This document shows, piece by piece, positions 1 through 12,474 of a stretch of DNA of 64,000 nucleotides. The position numbers and the translations under genes are program-made. Each line of letters begins with the position of its first letter. The first letter of the stretch is position 1. Source of the DNA: Rhizopus sp. PT2906 (Eukaryota; Mucoromycota; Mucoromycetes; Mucorales; Rhizopodaceae); assembly GCA_025529335.1 (NCBI GenBank), contig JAMYHX010000103.1:39943-103942 (forward strand), in the 5' to 3' direction. A model generated the notes under the pieces. That model was not told the DNA's origin. It searched no databases and saw only the letters and a list, made by a program, of their open reading frames with translations.

Positions 1-1997
1 GCCCTTCTTTATGGGCAGTGTCACCCAAGCTGAGCAAGGCGGATGCTCCCCATCTAACAAAAACGAATTCGAGCAGTTCATCCGATTCAGCAACGGTGGT
101 CAACGGCTACAGTTCTGGTGCACGGGTCGTGCCGCCCAACGCACCTGCAGTTTCTCTTTGGGCTGTACCTCCAAAGACCCAAGATAACAACAGCGACAAT
201 GAGAGTGTAGAACAACAGTTTAGTGCAGAAAATATTGATTTGCATCCTAGTATTTCAGCCAAGACAGACAATCAAGAGGAAGAAAATAAGACGACTGAAA
301 AGCCATTGCCGCGTGTTGTTCATTTCTTGTCCGAAACTAATCCTGATGAACCATCAAGAACGTCCAACACGAGCATTGCAAGTGCTCCTAATGCGCTTGA
401 GGATGTGATGGAGCATATGTCAATTAATGAATCTAAAAAGAATGGACTTTGTGTGGATACTACAGCCAGAAGCACCTCACCTGCACCGTCTTCATCATCT
501 CCTACTGTTACTGCTGTAGACAGTGACGAAGATAATTGGGCAGAACGTCCTTCGGTTGAACGACTTTACAAAGACATTGAAAAGTATCTTCCTGGGCATG
601 ATCTTGATCGGGAAATCATTGTTGAACCTACACCCGTGATGGTAAACGCTCTACCACCCGGTAGAAAGCTTCAGGGCCATAAAAAGTCTATTCGTAATGT
701 TGTCAATGAAGCGCATCGAAATTGGAGAAACGCTATCAATGTGGTGAGAGCCAACAATCTGATTAGGAGAAGAAGTACAAAGATGTGGCATCGCGCTGTT
801 GAACAAGTAAAGCCTGGTATGAAGGCAAACATTCAACAATCTGGAGATTTACCAAGTAAGTTTTTCTGGATAAAAAAAAAAAGAGAAAAGGCTATTTACC
901 TTTTTTTATACATGTAGAATCAAGAAAGTTACAGTGGATCCGTGGTGAATTGATCGGAAAGGGTTCCTTTGGTCGAGTATATCACGCTTTAAATGTTGAA
1001 GCGGGAGAGTGGATAGCAGTGAAGCAAGTCGATATACCAACAACCAAATCAGATTATGCCAACCCGCAAATGAAGGAAATGAAGGATGCATTATTTAGAG
1101 AAATCTCTTTATTAGAAGATCTGGATAATGAGTATATTGTGCAGTATCTTGGTTATAACTTGGATGAAGAAGAAGGACATATCAATATCTTTTTAGAATA
1201 CGTTCCCGGTGGAAGTATTGCTTCCTGTCTTAGTAAAACAGGAAAGTTTGAAATTCCTCTTGTTCAGTTCTTTACACGACAGATACTTCTTGGACTTGCT
1301 TATTTACACAATCGCAATATTTTACACAGAGTAAGATAAAACATAATGTGGTACATGTATATGCTGATACCCCCTTTACTAGGATATTAAAGCGGGCAAT
1401 ATTCTGCTGAATGAAAATGGTATCTGCAAGATTACTGATTTTGGTTTATCTAAATTAAGCGGACAAGATAAAGCGTATGATCCTCACTCGAATAATTCAG
1501 TCATGAGAGGCACCGTGTTTTGGATGGCGCCTGAAGTTGTCAAAGGAACAAACTATAATGCAAAAGTTGATATCTGGAGCTTGGGATGTACAGTGATTGA
1601 GATGCTGACAGGAAGTCACCCATGGCTGGACCTAAACATGCTGGCTGCACTCTATAATGTAAATATACACACATACAGAGATATAAAAGAGAGTACTCAT
1701 CGGATTTAAAATAGCTTGGTAAATATCAAGCACCGCCTATACCAGAAGATATCACAGAGGATGCAAGGGACTTTCTCAACAAATGCTTTACAATGTAAGT
1801 ACTTAAAGCGTGATCGTGACAAGATAGATTAAATATTACTATAAAACAGTAATCCTGAAGAAAGACCCACTGCTGAGCAACTGTTAGAGCACTCATTCGT
1901 TCAACCCGATCCTACATTTGAATTCAAAAAATACATGAAGAAAGCCGAAATAGAAAGAAGAGCCTCTAGAAGAAAACAAATAGAACAGCAACAATAA
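1..1997 (+). CDS. BCK1: BCK1-type MAP kinase kinase kinase, 5' truncated by window edge
   Basis: Ser/Thr kinase at the top of a MAPK cascade, probably the cell-wall-integrity MAPKKK. The reading frame is already open at base 3, so the N-terminus lies outside the window. Exons: <1-855, 918-1330, 1383-1658, 1715-1794, 1850-1997; all junctions are GT-AG and in phase. A long Ser/Thr-rich region comes first, then the WAERPSVERLYKDIEKYLP motif seen before BCK1/Mkh1 kinase domains. The C-terminal kinase has the glycine loop GKGSFGRVY, VAIK-type lysine (IAVKQV), HRDIKAGNIL, DFGLSK, GTVFWMAPE and DIWSLGCTVIEM. It ends shortly after the kinase domain in a basic coiled tail. The F-BAR RhoGAP starts 105 bp downstream on the same strand. 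The kinase call is certain; the BCK1 rather than STE11 assignment rests on the ERPS...LYKDIEKYLP block. Confidence 0.88.
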
Positions 1998-2102
1998 TAA
2001 AGTTTAGCTCATTGTCACACATTTGTGTAGCAAAATTAATATTCCCCACCTTTTACTTTTTTTTTTTTTTCTCTTTTTTAATTACTTTTTCATATAATCA
2101 CC

Positions 2103-4807
2103 ATGAATGCAACAAATAAGAAGGGATTTCGTACAAAAGTACCACCGATAGCAACAAACGATGAGGTACATTAGCAAAAAAAAAGTGTCAACTACAAGTG
2201 TATAGATAAACTCTAGTATAGACTTCAGGGCAGGCCAAGATATTGATGGACATGGTCTTGGCACCTTCACAACATATCGATGCTATGGCGCTGAATTTAG
2301 TTATTAGAGATCTTGATTATATCATTCAGTATATCAGTCAAAGGTACTTCCTAAAAATATCAAGATCGACATCATATTTATACTTGAATCAGGATCATAA
2401 TAGAAGAGAGATATCTTGCAGATCTTTTAAAGCTTACAGGAGATGTGCAAGCAATACCTAATAAGGAAAACGCTATTGGATTACAGAAATGCTTTTTGAG
2501 TTATGTCGATATAACAGATCAGTATAAGCCATTTAGAGAGCAGTATTTGAAAAAGATGAAAGAACAACTGGAAGAGCTAAAGAAGTTCAGGGCAAGTATA
2601 TCAGCTATCATCATTTTGTGTGTGTGTGCTCACTTTTAAGTAAAGAATGAACAACAGCGAATGTATGATAAAAACAAATACTGGATGCATCAAACAAATC
2701 AAGAATACTTGATGAACAGACTAAAAAAGCTTCCCAAAGTGCAGCAAATCTATACTCAAAAATGGGAGGAAATTGAGAAATCAACAGGTCTGTCGATATC
2801 AACTCCAATGATCGCCACACCAAATACTCCATCTACTACATTTCCTATATTAAAGAAAGAATTAACAAATGAAGAGGCGTCGTCAAATGAAGCTAATCAT
2901 AATAATACTGGTGAAAATCAAATATCGCCCTCTTCGCCGCCAACGCAACAAGGTAGAATCGAGAGGTTTATGAAAAAGCATTTAAATAAACAGGAGGACC
3001 CAACAAGACAGAACATTCGTATAGCTAAACTAAAAGTGGAGGTTGCTGAAGCCGGTACGTTGCATAGGATTCTTTTTTTTTTTGTATCAGAACATAATCG
3101 TGTTGCCATAGATACAAATTATCGAAATGTAGTACGGGAAGTCACTAACCTAGCAATCAAGATGGATGCAACGAATCAGCATATTCTAAGGCAGGTTCAA
3201 AACTCATTGAAGGAGAAGTCAAGCCGAGTGAAAGATATCCTAAAGACTGCTTTAGAGGCGGATATCGAACAGCTGCAGCAAACACAAAAGGTAGCAAAGC
3301 CCAATCTAGATTACGTACTCTAACCTCACTATAAAATAGCCTTTAAAGTCGATGCTCGATCTGGTCGCTACTACAGATACTCAATCTGAATCTGAGCACT
3401 ATGCAAGTTTATCTCTACTTCAAAAATACCCAAAGCCTACGCCCGTTTACTACAGAAACTATCATGTTGGTGAATGCAAAGGCAAGTTGAAATTGAGAAT
3501 ATTACAGAGAGATTAACACACTATACATTAGACTTGATCTTTGGTACGACTTTAACCGAGTATGCCCAACAAAGAGGCAGATCTCCACCAATTCTGATCA
3601 CAAAATGTATTGAGGCTATCGAGAACTTGGGCGGACTGGAGAAAGAAGGTATCTATCGTGTGCCTGGAAAGCAAAGCAGTATGGAAAAGATAAAACATGC
3701 TTTTGAGAGAGATGAAGAAGCAGTTGTCATTGGTCAAAATGATGTACCTGAGGATATCTTTAGTATAGCTTCTATTATAAAAGTATTCTTACGAGAACTA
3801 AAGACACCATTGTTTCCGTTCAAATTAGATGAACGGCTCATTTATTCACGCAAGTATCTCCATTAAAAATACTTTGTGATATAAATCTAACCCAAAATGA
3901 TATAGAAATCCCTGATCAAGAATTGAGACTGATGAATTTATTAACCAGACTAATAAAATTGCCTGCAGCCAATTATGACACCTTGAAGGCACTTATAGCA
4001 CATTTAGCAAGGTAAGTTATCGTGCTTATAAAACCAGCGTTAATAATATCCATCTATAGAATTCAATCTCGTGTTGAAAAGAATAAAATGACAATCAGTA
4101 ATCTGACATTAATATTTACACCAGCCATCTTTCAAGACTTGAATCATGCACAAAGCTCACCTGGTGAATGGGCAAAGGATTGCGTATTGGAAGATTTAAT
4201 ACTGAATTACAATGACATATTTGCAAACAAGGATTTACATAACAATTCTGCTATCACAGGGGACATTGAATACGGCTTCAGTGAAAGCAACAGTAACGTC
4301 GATAGCAACAGATATGCCATAGCCATTACTTCACCTGAAAGCCCGACCGAGGTTGATTATGCTTTAATATCAAATGCAAACGAAAATAGCTATATTCTGT
4401 CTCTGGATGACGAAGAAGATTCTTTTGAAGAACAGCACGAGAAAGTAATGCTGGTAAAGGAAGAAACAAAATTGCCTGAGCGCAAGTCGTCGATAGCACC
4501 CGAACCTTCTATGTCAAAGCCAAAAGAAAGAAGATACAAAACTCAGTTCCAAGAGAAGGGACTCAGGCTCGACACCTCTATTAGTAATAAGCAAATGATC
4601 ACGCCTTCAGCCAAAAGCGCAACTGTACCTTCTTATGATTGGCTCAAGAGAGATCCTGAAAACAGCCCTGTGCCTAGTACAACCAAGCTAAAGAGATCAT
4701 CCACCACTGGTAAAAAGCTATCATCCAAGCGCAAGAATTATACTCTTGATCCTGATGCTGCTGCTGCGTTTGTTCAACTCAAGGCCAGTTCGTCAACTAC
4801 CACCTAA
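2103..4807 (+). CDS. F-BAR / RhoGAP domain protein (Rgd1/Rga7-like)
   Basis: GTPase-activating protein for Rho-type GTPases with a membrane-curving F-BAR domain, expected at the cell cortex or tip. Exons: 2103-2165, 2222-2343, 2411-2591, 2646-3054, 3112-3290, 3340-3481, 3532-3849, 3906-4011, 4060-4807; total 2268 nt, 755 aa. The N-terminal half is F-BAR (KKMKEQLEELKKFR, KNKYWMHQTNQEY, KVEVAEADTNYRNVVREV). RhoGAP begins at DLIFGTTLTEY and contains GLEKEGIYRVPGKQS (arginine finger), FLRELKTPLFPF and KNKMTISNLTLIFTPAIF. The tail is low-complexity and basic. Three introns (2592-2645, 3482-3531, 3850-3905) need GC donors with GCAAGT; using them restores continuous F-BAR and RhoGAP homology. The exon 2/3 acceptor is the least certain junction. 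Confidence 0.88.
2592..3905 (+). other. three GC-AG introns in the RhoGAP gene
   Basis: Introns at 2592-2645, 3482-3531 and 3850-3905 each begin GCAAGT and end in AG. For each, no nearby GT donor keeps the frame. The GC site joins FR|NEQQRMYDK, GECK|DLIFGTTL and LIYS|QIPDQELRL without a gap in the domain. Confidence 0.7.
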
Positions 4808-6148
4808 TATAAAAGGCACGTTATTTTTTTTTTGTTATTTATGCCTTTCATGAATTAAACTCCAAACCTTATGTATATCCTAGCATTTGTTACAAGTAAT
4901 TTGATGCTCTAAATAAAGATTCATGCCTATTAGGGTGTGCTTACACGTCATTTCTTTCTTTATCAGATCTTGTAAGTGCCCATTATGTGAGTATTCCTTC
5001 GGGGTTCTACTGTAGGAATGACGGGATGTTCTAAACATTTTTAAAGCACCACTCTATCAAGGCACAGCCAATTACAGCATTACTTTTATTCATAATTTTA
5101 GCGGAGACACTAAGCTAAAGACCACTGAAGGCTGACTTTACTGCAAAAGCTTTTTTACGAATGTATTTGATCTTGAAAGAGCTGCAGCAAGCATGAAAGT
5201 TACAAATGATCATATATCAGAGTAATTGTAGAAACAAAAGCTATGGTATTCCAAAAGAAATAAAACAGATTTACTGATCTGAAGAAAATGTGCAGAGTTC
5301 TATCAAACAAAGCCGAAAGATATGACTGTTTAAAGAAAAGAAAAAGATGAACAAAAAGCACCGAGAAATAGGATTAGAAATAGCAAAGGCTCCTGATTCA
5401 AGTTCTTATTGCTGCAATGAAAAGTAAAATTGAAGCGGTAAAAGCTCTTTTGCATCGCGTTTTCTTCTTATACATCAAGATCTTTTTTTTTTTCTTTGAC
5501 AATCGGTGTCTTTTTTTGGGTTGATGAAGCTATAATGTTAAACTATCTCGATGCAACAGAGAAGACGACTATCTCCACTCGGGTAATGGTAGAGTCTACT
5601 TTGTCCAATTGTCTTATAAAAAGCTGCAGGAGTAGACATTTCAAAATCTCCGCCTGGGTTGCGCTTTTTCCAGCTATGCTTGCAGGAAGCATGTTACTGC
5701 CACTTGCATGAAATTCTACAAATGACTAATGTACCACTCTGAGGAAATCAAAATTCTTTGCACAGTCTTGGACAGCTAATGTCTTACCAATCATGGTTCA
5801 AGAAAGAAGACCATTATACATTTGTTTTTATCCATTCTACCAACTTTATTTCTATGTCATGTTGCTTGATTGCAACTCTACATTGTATACTGCAAAAGAA
5901 AGACGGTCTATCATGACCAACAGTCTTTACAGCCGTCTAATTTTAGATTCAAAAGACTGTGCGACGGTTTTGTTTGTGCTCCGCGTTGCTGCAATAAATA
6001 CGGAGGCACTTTTTGTACCTCTTCTTTTTTTTTTCCCTCTTTAAACCCCACGCATACACACTCCACATACATATATATACACATATATATAAAAAGAAGG
6101 ATAGCCAACCTCTCTCTCTCTTTTCTCCTTTCTTTTACTTAAAGTGTG
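4808..6148 (+). other. intergenic, RhoGAP to VPS8
   Basis: About 1.3 kb with no supported gene. Open frames near 5500-6140 have no domain, no splice logic and biased composition. The last 40 bases before 6149 form a CT-rich leader (CTCTCTCTCTTTTCTCC...) typical of fungal promoters. TATATATACACATATATATA lies just upstream of it. Confidence 0.6.
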
Positions 6149-9100
6149 ATGAACTCGAACGATGAAAATAAACCAATACCCGAAATGAAACCAAGTGTTA
6201 GTGCAAACACAAGTCGATTTCGAAGGGACTATGCGACTTTGTTGAAAGAAGTGCTTGAAGAAAGCTCAGAAGACGACGACGAAGACTTATTGAACAATAT
6301 AGAAATCGACCTTGATACAGCCACTGCCGAATTACCAGAAGACTTGCGAGCTGCTCTAGAGGATCGTTCACTTGCCGATAAATACTTGGCTAATTTGAAG
6401 ACATTTATGAGTCATCGTCGGTCTCAATCTGTAAACTCCATCACAAGTGGGAAGGGCGACTATTCTATGTAAGTATTTTAGGCTTTTATGCTCACATAAA
6501 TTAATATCTTTTAGACCAAACACGCCTCTTCAAGCTTCCTTTAATCAACCATTATTATCGCCTAAACCATTTGAACGAGTTGACCCTTTATCTAAAGTAT
6601 TAGATGCTATACCTTACCACACTCGGCTTATCAATGGCGTACCTTCCTTGACGCTACTAGAACAGAGATTTCATGCGCTTATCATTCCCGAATTAGATTT
6701 ACCTGTTGTATCTGATACAGTTATTCAGACGAGACTTAATGAACTATACAAGATTAGAGATGATTTATATATTCATTTAAACGGTGGACCGCTTGTTAAA
6801 AATACAAACATCATTGGCGAAAAGAAGAAGCAAAAAGTAATCCATTTACTTGACGATGTGTCAAAAGAGATTGGCCTTTATGAAGAATTTGTAAAAAAGG
6901 GTAAGTGACAGTATTTCTTATCTGTCTTTTTACTCATCTTTCTATTAGCAAACTATCTAAGCCTTGAAAGCATCTTGAATGAATCAGATAGCTCGGATAT
7001 TGAAGATAACACTTTGGATACTGACTCTACTTTACTACACTTTGTAAGCTCCTGATATTTTTTTTTTTTTCCCATATCAAAATTAATGCCATCTTTAGGA
7101 TTCGCCTTCCGAAATGTCAACACCCAGGACAGGAGCTCCATTCTTCTCAACGTCATCTCCCCGTCCGGCTTCTTCTCAACTTTCTATAACAACCAATAAT
7201 ACACAAAATGATTCCTTTGCCTCTTCGGATCTTATCATTAATGAAGAACCAAGCGAACCATGGGAAGCATTTAAATGGACACCACTTGTCAAGGTATCGG
7301 ATCAACTCTATTCTGATGTTATCAAACAAGAAAGTGGACTTATCTCTGTCATGGCTGTAAGTGGTGTGATTGCAATTGGTACTACACGTAGTTTAGTATT
7401 TGTTTATGACTACACTCAAAGCCTGAAATGTATTCTGGGAGATAGTAATAGAGGTAACAAATAAAAACAAACACAATGCGCTATATTTGTGTACTCAGTA
7501 TATACATATATATAGCTATCGAAATAGGTTCAGTTACTTCTTTAGCTATATCTGCAGATCATACCACCATTGCCTGTGGTCATTCTCAAGGACATATTGT
7601 TATTTGGGATATCAGAAAGCCAATGCAACCCATACGCACTATCGACCCTATTCCTGCCAGCCAGATACTCTCTCAGCAACAGACAGCTCCACGAAAAGAA
7701 GGACATATTCAGGGAGCATCTATTTTACATGTAGGCTTTGTGGGAGTAAAGAAGTCAGAGATCGTTTCTGCTGACGATCAAGGCATGGCATTTTATCATG
7801 TATCATACAAAATGATCATGATCAATGGTGTAGATTCAACACGTATCCTCGGTCGATACCAAAACTTATCGCTTGCAACAAGCCACCTTCGACCATCAAA
7901 GCCAAGACGGCCAAGTACTGTCTTTGCTATGCAGCCTTTACCTCTTGGACAAATAGCTCATCCAGCAGAGAATTTTGGACTTGTTGCATTGCTGACTCCT
8001 TATAAGGTAAGAACAGCAAAAGAATAATAATCGCGTACTTATGTGGATGATTAGATGATTATCGTTGGATTAAAACCTACACCACAAACCTTGCACAAAT
8101 TCTTGAAACCAAAGAACTCCAAGCAACCAATAGAAAACGGTTCAAAGGCACCAGTTGAGAGTCTATCAGGGGCTCTAGCTTGGTTACCAGTTATTAAATC
8201 AGGAAACAGTCATACGAATGATCCTGTCCTCGCCTTTGCTTGGGGAAATCATCTGTTTATACTTCGTGTTTGTGTCGAAAACAATGAAGTAACCAAGACA
8301 AATCAAAAGGCTCGACTTAATACAAAGCCTACAAAGCGGGGTGTGACACTAGAGTTTGTCAAGATTGGGGAATGGAAGAGTAAGGAGTCAATCGTGAGTA
8401 TTCATTGGATCAATAGGCAGGTAAAATGACAACTATATGTTTCTGTATTGCTTTACTTTTTTTTGCTCATATGATGATAGATCCTTGTATTGTTTACCCC
8501 CAATGAAGACATGATCCTGTTTGACCCCAAAAACATGATGCAAACACAGCATTCAAGCTTAAGAACCAAGCAATTGGTGTATCATGACTGGTTTAATACT
8601 CCTTTGAAAGAGTTAGTTACTGATGCGGCAATCATGACTGCAGATTCATCCGAAAACAATGTCTTAAAGTCAGTAGAGATGGCATACTTTGGCTCAATCA
8701 AGAGCTATAAAGGAAAGATATTCTTACTGGTAATTTCAAAGAGACAGAGAAAAATGTCTATTTGCAAAAGAAAGAATGTCTTATATCTTTTCATATATAG
8801 GGTCTTCAGCAAATCTACGTGGGCACATTGTTATCCTGGGCAGATCGCATACTAGCACTCGTTCGAGCAGGTGATTTTTTGGAAAGCATTGAACTCGCTA
8901 CTTCATTCTATAATGGTATAGACATACAGACCGTGATTGGTTTACCTGAAGAAGAGAAATCAAGAAAGGCGCTCGTAGGAGAGAAATTAATGGAGCTCTT
9001 GAAAGCATCGCTGAATTATACATTCTCTTCTAAGCGCACCTATAATGACATGGCAAACGAAATATCCGGCGGTGAGACAGTACTGATGCATGACTTGGCT

Positions 9101-11869
9101 CGAGGTTGCATAGAAGCATGCATAAGCATGGACAACTTGGAATTTTTGTTTGAAACTGTGTATGAACGATTTGTAGAAAATCAAGTCAATGGGGTCTTTT
9201 TGGAAGTGCTCGAACCATGCATCACTCAGGACCGTCTGCCTGATGTCCCTCCTTCAGTCATGAAAGACCTTGTCGACCATTACAGTAAAAAGCGATTGAT
9301 CGATGAACTCGAGCAGGTCATTTGGCATGTTAATCCTCGCAGTTTAGACATTGATCAAATAGTAAGCATGTGCCATCGTGAAGGAATGTATGAAGCTATG
9401 ATGTACGTCTGGAACAAAAGCATGCATGACTACGTAAGTCCCTTGGTAGAAATGTTGAAGGTTATAAAAAGTGTGTTGCGTGGTAACCAAGAAGACCAAC
9501 AAACATTACATGCAAGACAAAACGCAGAAAAGATATTTCATTATCTCCAACTCATTCTCACCGGAAGATCCTTCCCTGAAGGCTCATCTATAACTGGTGC
9601 TGATGAAGCAAGTGAAGCGAGCGAAGCAAGAAGTGCTGTCTATTCATTTGTTTTCTCTGGTCGCTGTGTTGTATGGCCACCTGTAGGTGGAAAATTGGTT
9701 TTGACAGCAGACGACGAAGAGGGTGTGTCAGAACCTACTTACCCATACCTGCGCCTGCTTTTGAAATTCAACACGAAAAAATTCTTGGAAGCTTTAGAGG
9801 TTGCTTTTGAAGACCCTTGGCTTAATGGTGGAGAAGATATTCTTAGCTCCAAATTTGAAGATGAGGTACCTGGCAAAGTTATCTCTCGTCAAATCATTGT
9901 TAATACGCTCTTGGATGTTATTGGCGGTGGGCTCACAGGAAATGGTCTACCTCCGCCTAGACCAAAGCAATCTATATCAGCTTCTACAGTACAGTCTGCT
10001 ACAACTAATGGTAGACCAACGCCGCCTGTTCTTCAAGTGAATACGTCCATAGCCAATGATTACAACAGTCACTTTACTTATTTCTCAAACGACAACATCA
10101 TCCTACTATACATCTTTATTGCCTCCAATTTGCACAAGTACACCACGTTTATCCTGTTGCCACCAAAGACACTCAACAAGATACTAGTACGATTAGCAGA
10201 AGAACATGACGAAGATACACGCACGGAAAGAGAAAGAGCTGTCCAAAACTTGTTAACAGTGTATACACCAACGAACGAAGAACACATTGTTAAACTCTAT
10301 GAAGAGGCTGGCTTCTGGAAAGTCCTTGAAGATGTGTACCGTAGAGACAAAAAGTATGGCAGGCTTGTGGAAGCCTACTTGAAGGATGATGAAAGACGTA
10401 GCATGGTATTTGATTGTGTACATGATCTCTTGACGAGCAATCTAGAGGATAGACAAAAGGAAGAAGTCATGCGAGTATTCATGATTCGTATTTCACAATT
10501 TGTGGAGATTGATGGACAAAAGACAGCAGAAGTTGTTCAAGTGTTTGGAAATGGAGATCATGAGGATGCCATTCGTCGTTTAGAAGAAGATCAGGAATTT
10601 GATGACGACGAACATCATGCTACTGCTGATAAACGATTATTCTCTTATTTACGAGGACTGTTAGAGCCATACTCTGAGGAAGCCGAAGAACAGGAAGGTC
10701 TTGTGAAGCAGGTTCCTGAAGTGAGCGGATCTATTCAAGAGCGATACATTGAGTTGATGTGTCGTTTTGACCCGTCAGGCGTGTACAACTATTTCAATAC
10801 AAAGCTTGGTGATAACGTCTCATTGGACAAAGTGAAAGAAAGCTGTGAAAAGCATGGTGTGATGGATGCAGTAGTATGGATTTTGGAAAAGAGTGGCGAT
10901 ACTCAAGGGGCATTAGAAAAGATGTTGGAAGTTGCCAAAGAAAGAAATGCGACTGTCATTCATTTGCTAAAGGACCACCAGTCTGGGGCTACTTGGACAT
11001 TTGAAGAACAAAGTACGATCAACAGCTGTTTGATAGGACTAAATGGTGTGTTGCGAGTTAGCATTCGGCTATGTGAAAACAGCAGTAAGAGCACATTTCC
11101 TGTTTCGAAATACAACAATAGAGACGAAGATAACAGTATCCCGGAATTGAGTCGAGAAGGAGAAGATAGTTCTACAACAGAAGAGTCAACCATGGGCAAT
11201 GAAGAGGAGCATATAAATGACGAAGTTGAATTATTATGGTTCAGATTGTTAGACACGTATGTTGAAGCATCTATTGAAATCTATAACGCACTTGCAAACA
11301 ATCCAGCACCTCCAGAACCTCACCAGAGGATTGTTTCTTCCTTCAAGTCCTTTGTTCAATCAATTCTAACGGCTCTTTTGATCTCAACCTCACCACAAGT
11401 ATCTCTTCCACGTCTTTTACTACGGTTGATTGATTCACAGTCGAGAGGAGAAACTACGTTTGCTGACTTTAGGGATATATTCTTAAACATGCTGGACACT
11501 TATAAATATGAAGGAAAGCTTCTAGAGATGACAAACCACTTATTTGACCGTGATTTATTCACCAGCTTACAAGATATGGTGAACAAGAGAGGCAAAGGAT
11601 GGCGACCGAGCAGAGCTATATGCGAGATATGTGGCTCTAATATTCTAGACTTTTCATTACTGCAGCCACCATTGGCATGGGGTTTAAATACTGAAGAACA
11701 AGTGCGCGAGAACAAAAAGTATGTCGTATTTCACTGTGGACATAGTTTTCATGTAGAGTGTTTGGAACGTCAACTTAATAAGATGGAAGAATGCGCTGTG
11801 TGTCAGCATGGTAATCCTGAAGCTCAAGAAGTGACACAAAAAGTGAAAGGAAAAGAAAGAGCCGCATAA
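6149..11869 (+). CDS. VPS8: VPS8, CORVET complex subunit
   Basis: Endosomal tethering protein; with Rab5-type GTPases the CORVET complex tethers early endosomes. Exons: 6149-6468, 6515-6900, 6949-7043, 7099-7453, 7528-8006, 8055-8420, 8481-8729, 8801-11869; 5319 nt, 1772 aa. The N-terminus is acidic, then WD40-like beta-propeller segments follow (SVTSLAISADHTTIACGHSQ, GHIVIWDIRKP). The central Vps8 domain begins near YVGTLLSWADRILALVRAGD. The long alpha-solenoid ends in a RING-type finger (CEICGSNI ... HCGHSFHVECL ... CAVC). Length is at the upper end for the family. The ATG at 6149 is chosen; an in-frame GTG precedes it directly. Confidence 0.93.
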
Positions 11870-12264
11870 GATGACCCTTTAAAGCCTTTTCTTTACAATT
11901 ATTTCACTCCTCTTCTTTATTCAAATACCCCCTTTTTTTTCCTTTTCTTTGACAGATATATTTTATGATGTAAATAAATATACAAGCGTTCTTTTTTCTT
12001 TTTTATCAAGTGATTGTATTGCTGCTATTGTTGAATAGGAATAGGTCATTTCACACTGCGTTAATGTTTATATGACTACTTGCTCTCATATTACTTTATT
12101 GTGATATTACTTGGCTTCTATAAAATAAAGCATATTTGCCTTTATTAATGGTACGTCGAAACAAAAGATATTGAAAATGTATGGTGTGTAAAAAGAGCTA
12201 TAAAGTTTATTGGTGTATGTTATACTTTAAAAACACTGAGCTACTTCAAATAACATGAACATGT
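11870..12264. other. intergenic, VPS8 3' side
   Basis: T-rich 3' flank of VPS8, with several TAAATAAA/TATATT-like polyadenylation contexts around 11945-11985. Nothing coding was seen up to the protease relic. Confidence 0.5.
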
Positions 12265-12470
12265 TTAGTAACTAGGTGTGACCTCGGGATACCGTCCAAG
12301 GGAAATTTGCCAGGGATACTTGCTATAGCGGACAGGCTCTTGACCTCCAGCAATACGATGAATATTAATATTAAATTTAGGGGCTATATCAGTATTAACA
12401 AGAGGCGCAGCAAAGCCAATAGTAGCAAATAGTAAGAATAACAAACTTGACTTGCATTTGTGTAAAAAAG
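12265..12470 (-). pseudogene. trypsin-like (S1) serine protease relic, N-terminal part only
   Basis: Reading minus from about 12460 to the stop at 12265-12267 gives a hydrophobic signal-like stretch (SSLLFLLFATIGFAAP), a short propeptide, then RIAGGQEPVRYSKYPWQISL. This matches the activation site and first strand of trypsin-fold proteases (IVGG...PWQVSL). The frame stops after LGRYPEVTPSY. None of the catalytic His (TAAHC), Asp or Ser (GDSGG) segments is seen further left. The nearest ATG (12456-12454) is in another frame, which implies an indel in the signal peptide. Upstream, a CT-rich leader and AATATAAAAG look like an intact promoter. A truncated, frameshifted gene is the best reading; an unrecognised intron after the stop is possible but I found no second exon. 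Confidence 0.55.
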
Positions 12471-12474
12471 TTCA

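Noticed and set aside
3055..3090. 36-nt in-frame intron in the RhoGAP gene
   Set aside because: A 57-nt intron with a later TAG acceptor (3111) gives better F-BAR continuity and a normal intron length.
5496..6142. Open frames upstream of VPS8
   Set aside because: No domain, hydrophobic or T-rich readings, overlapping each other; lie in the promoter.
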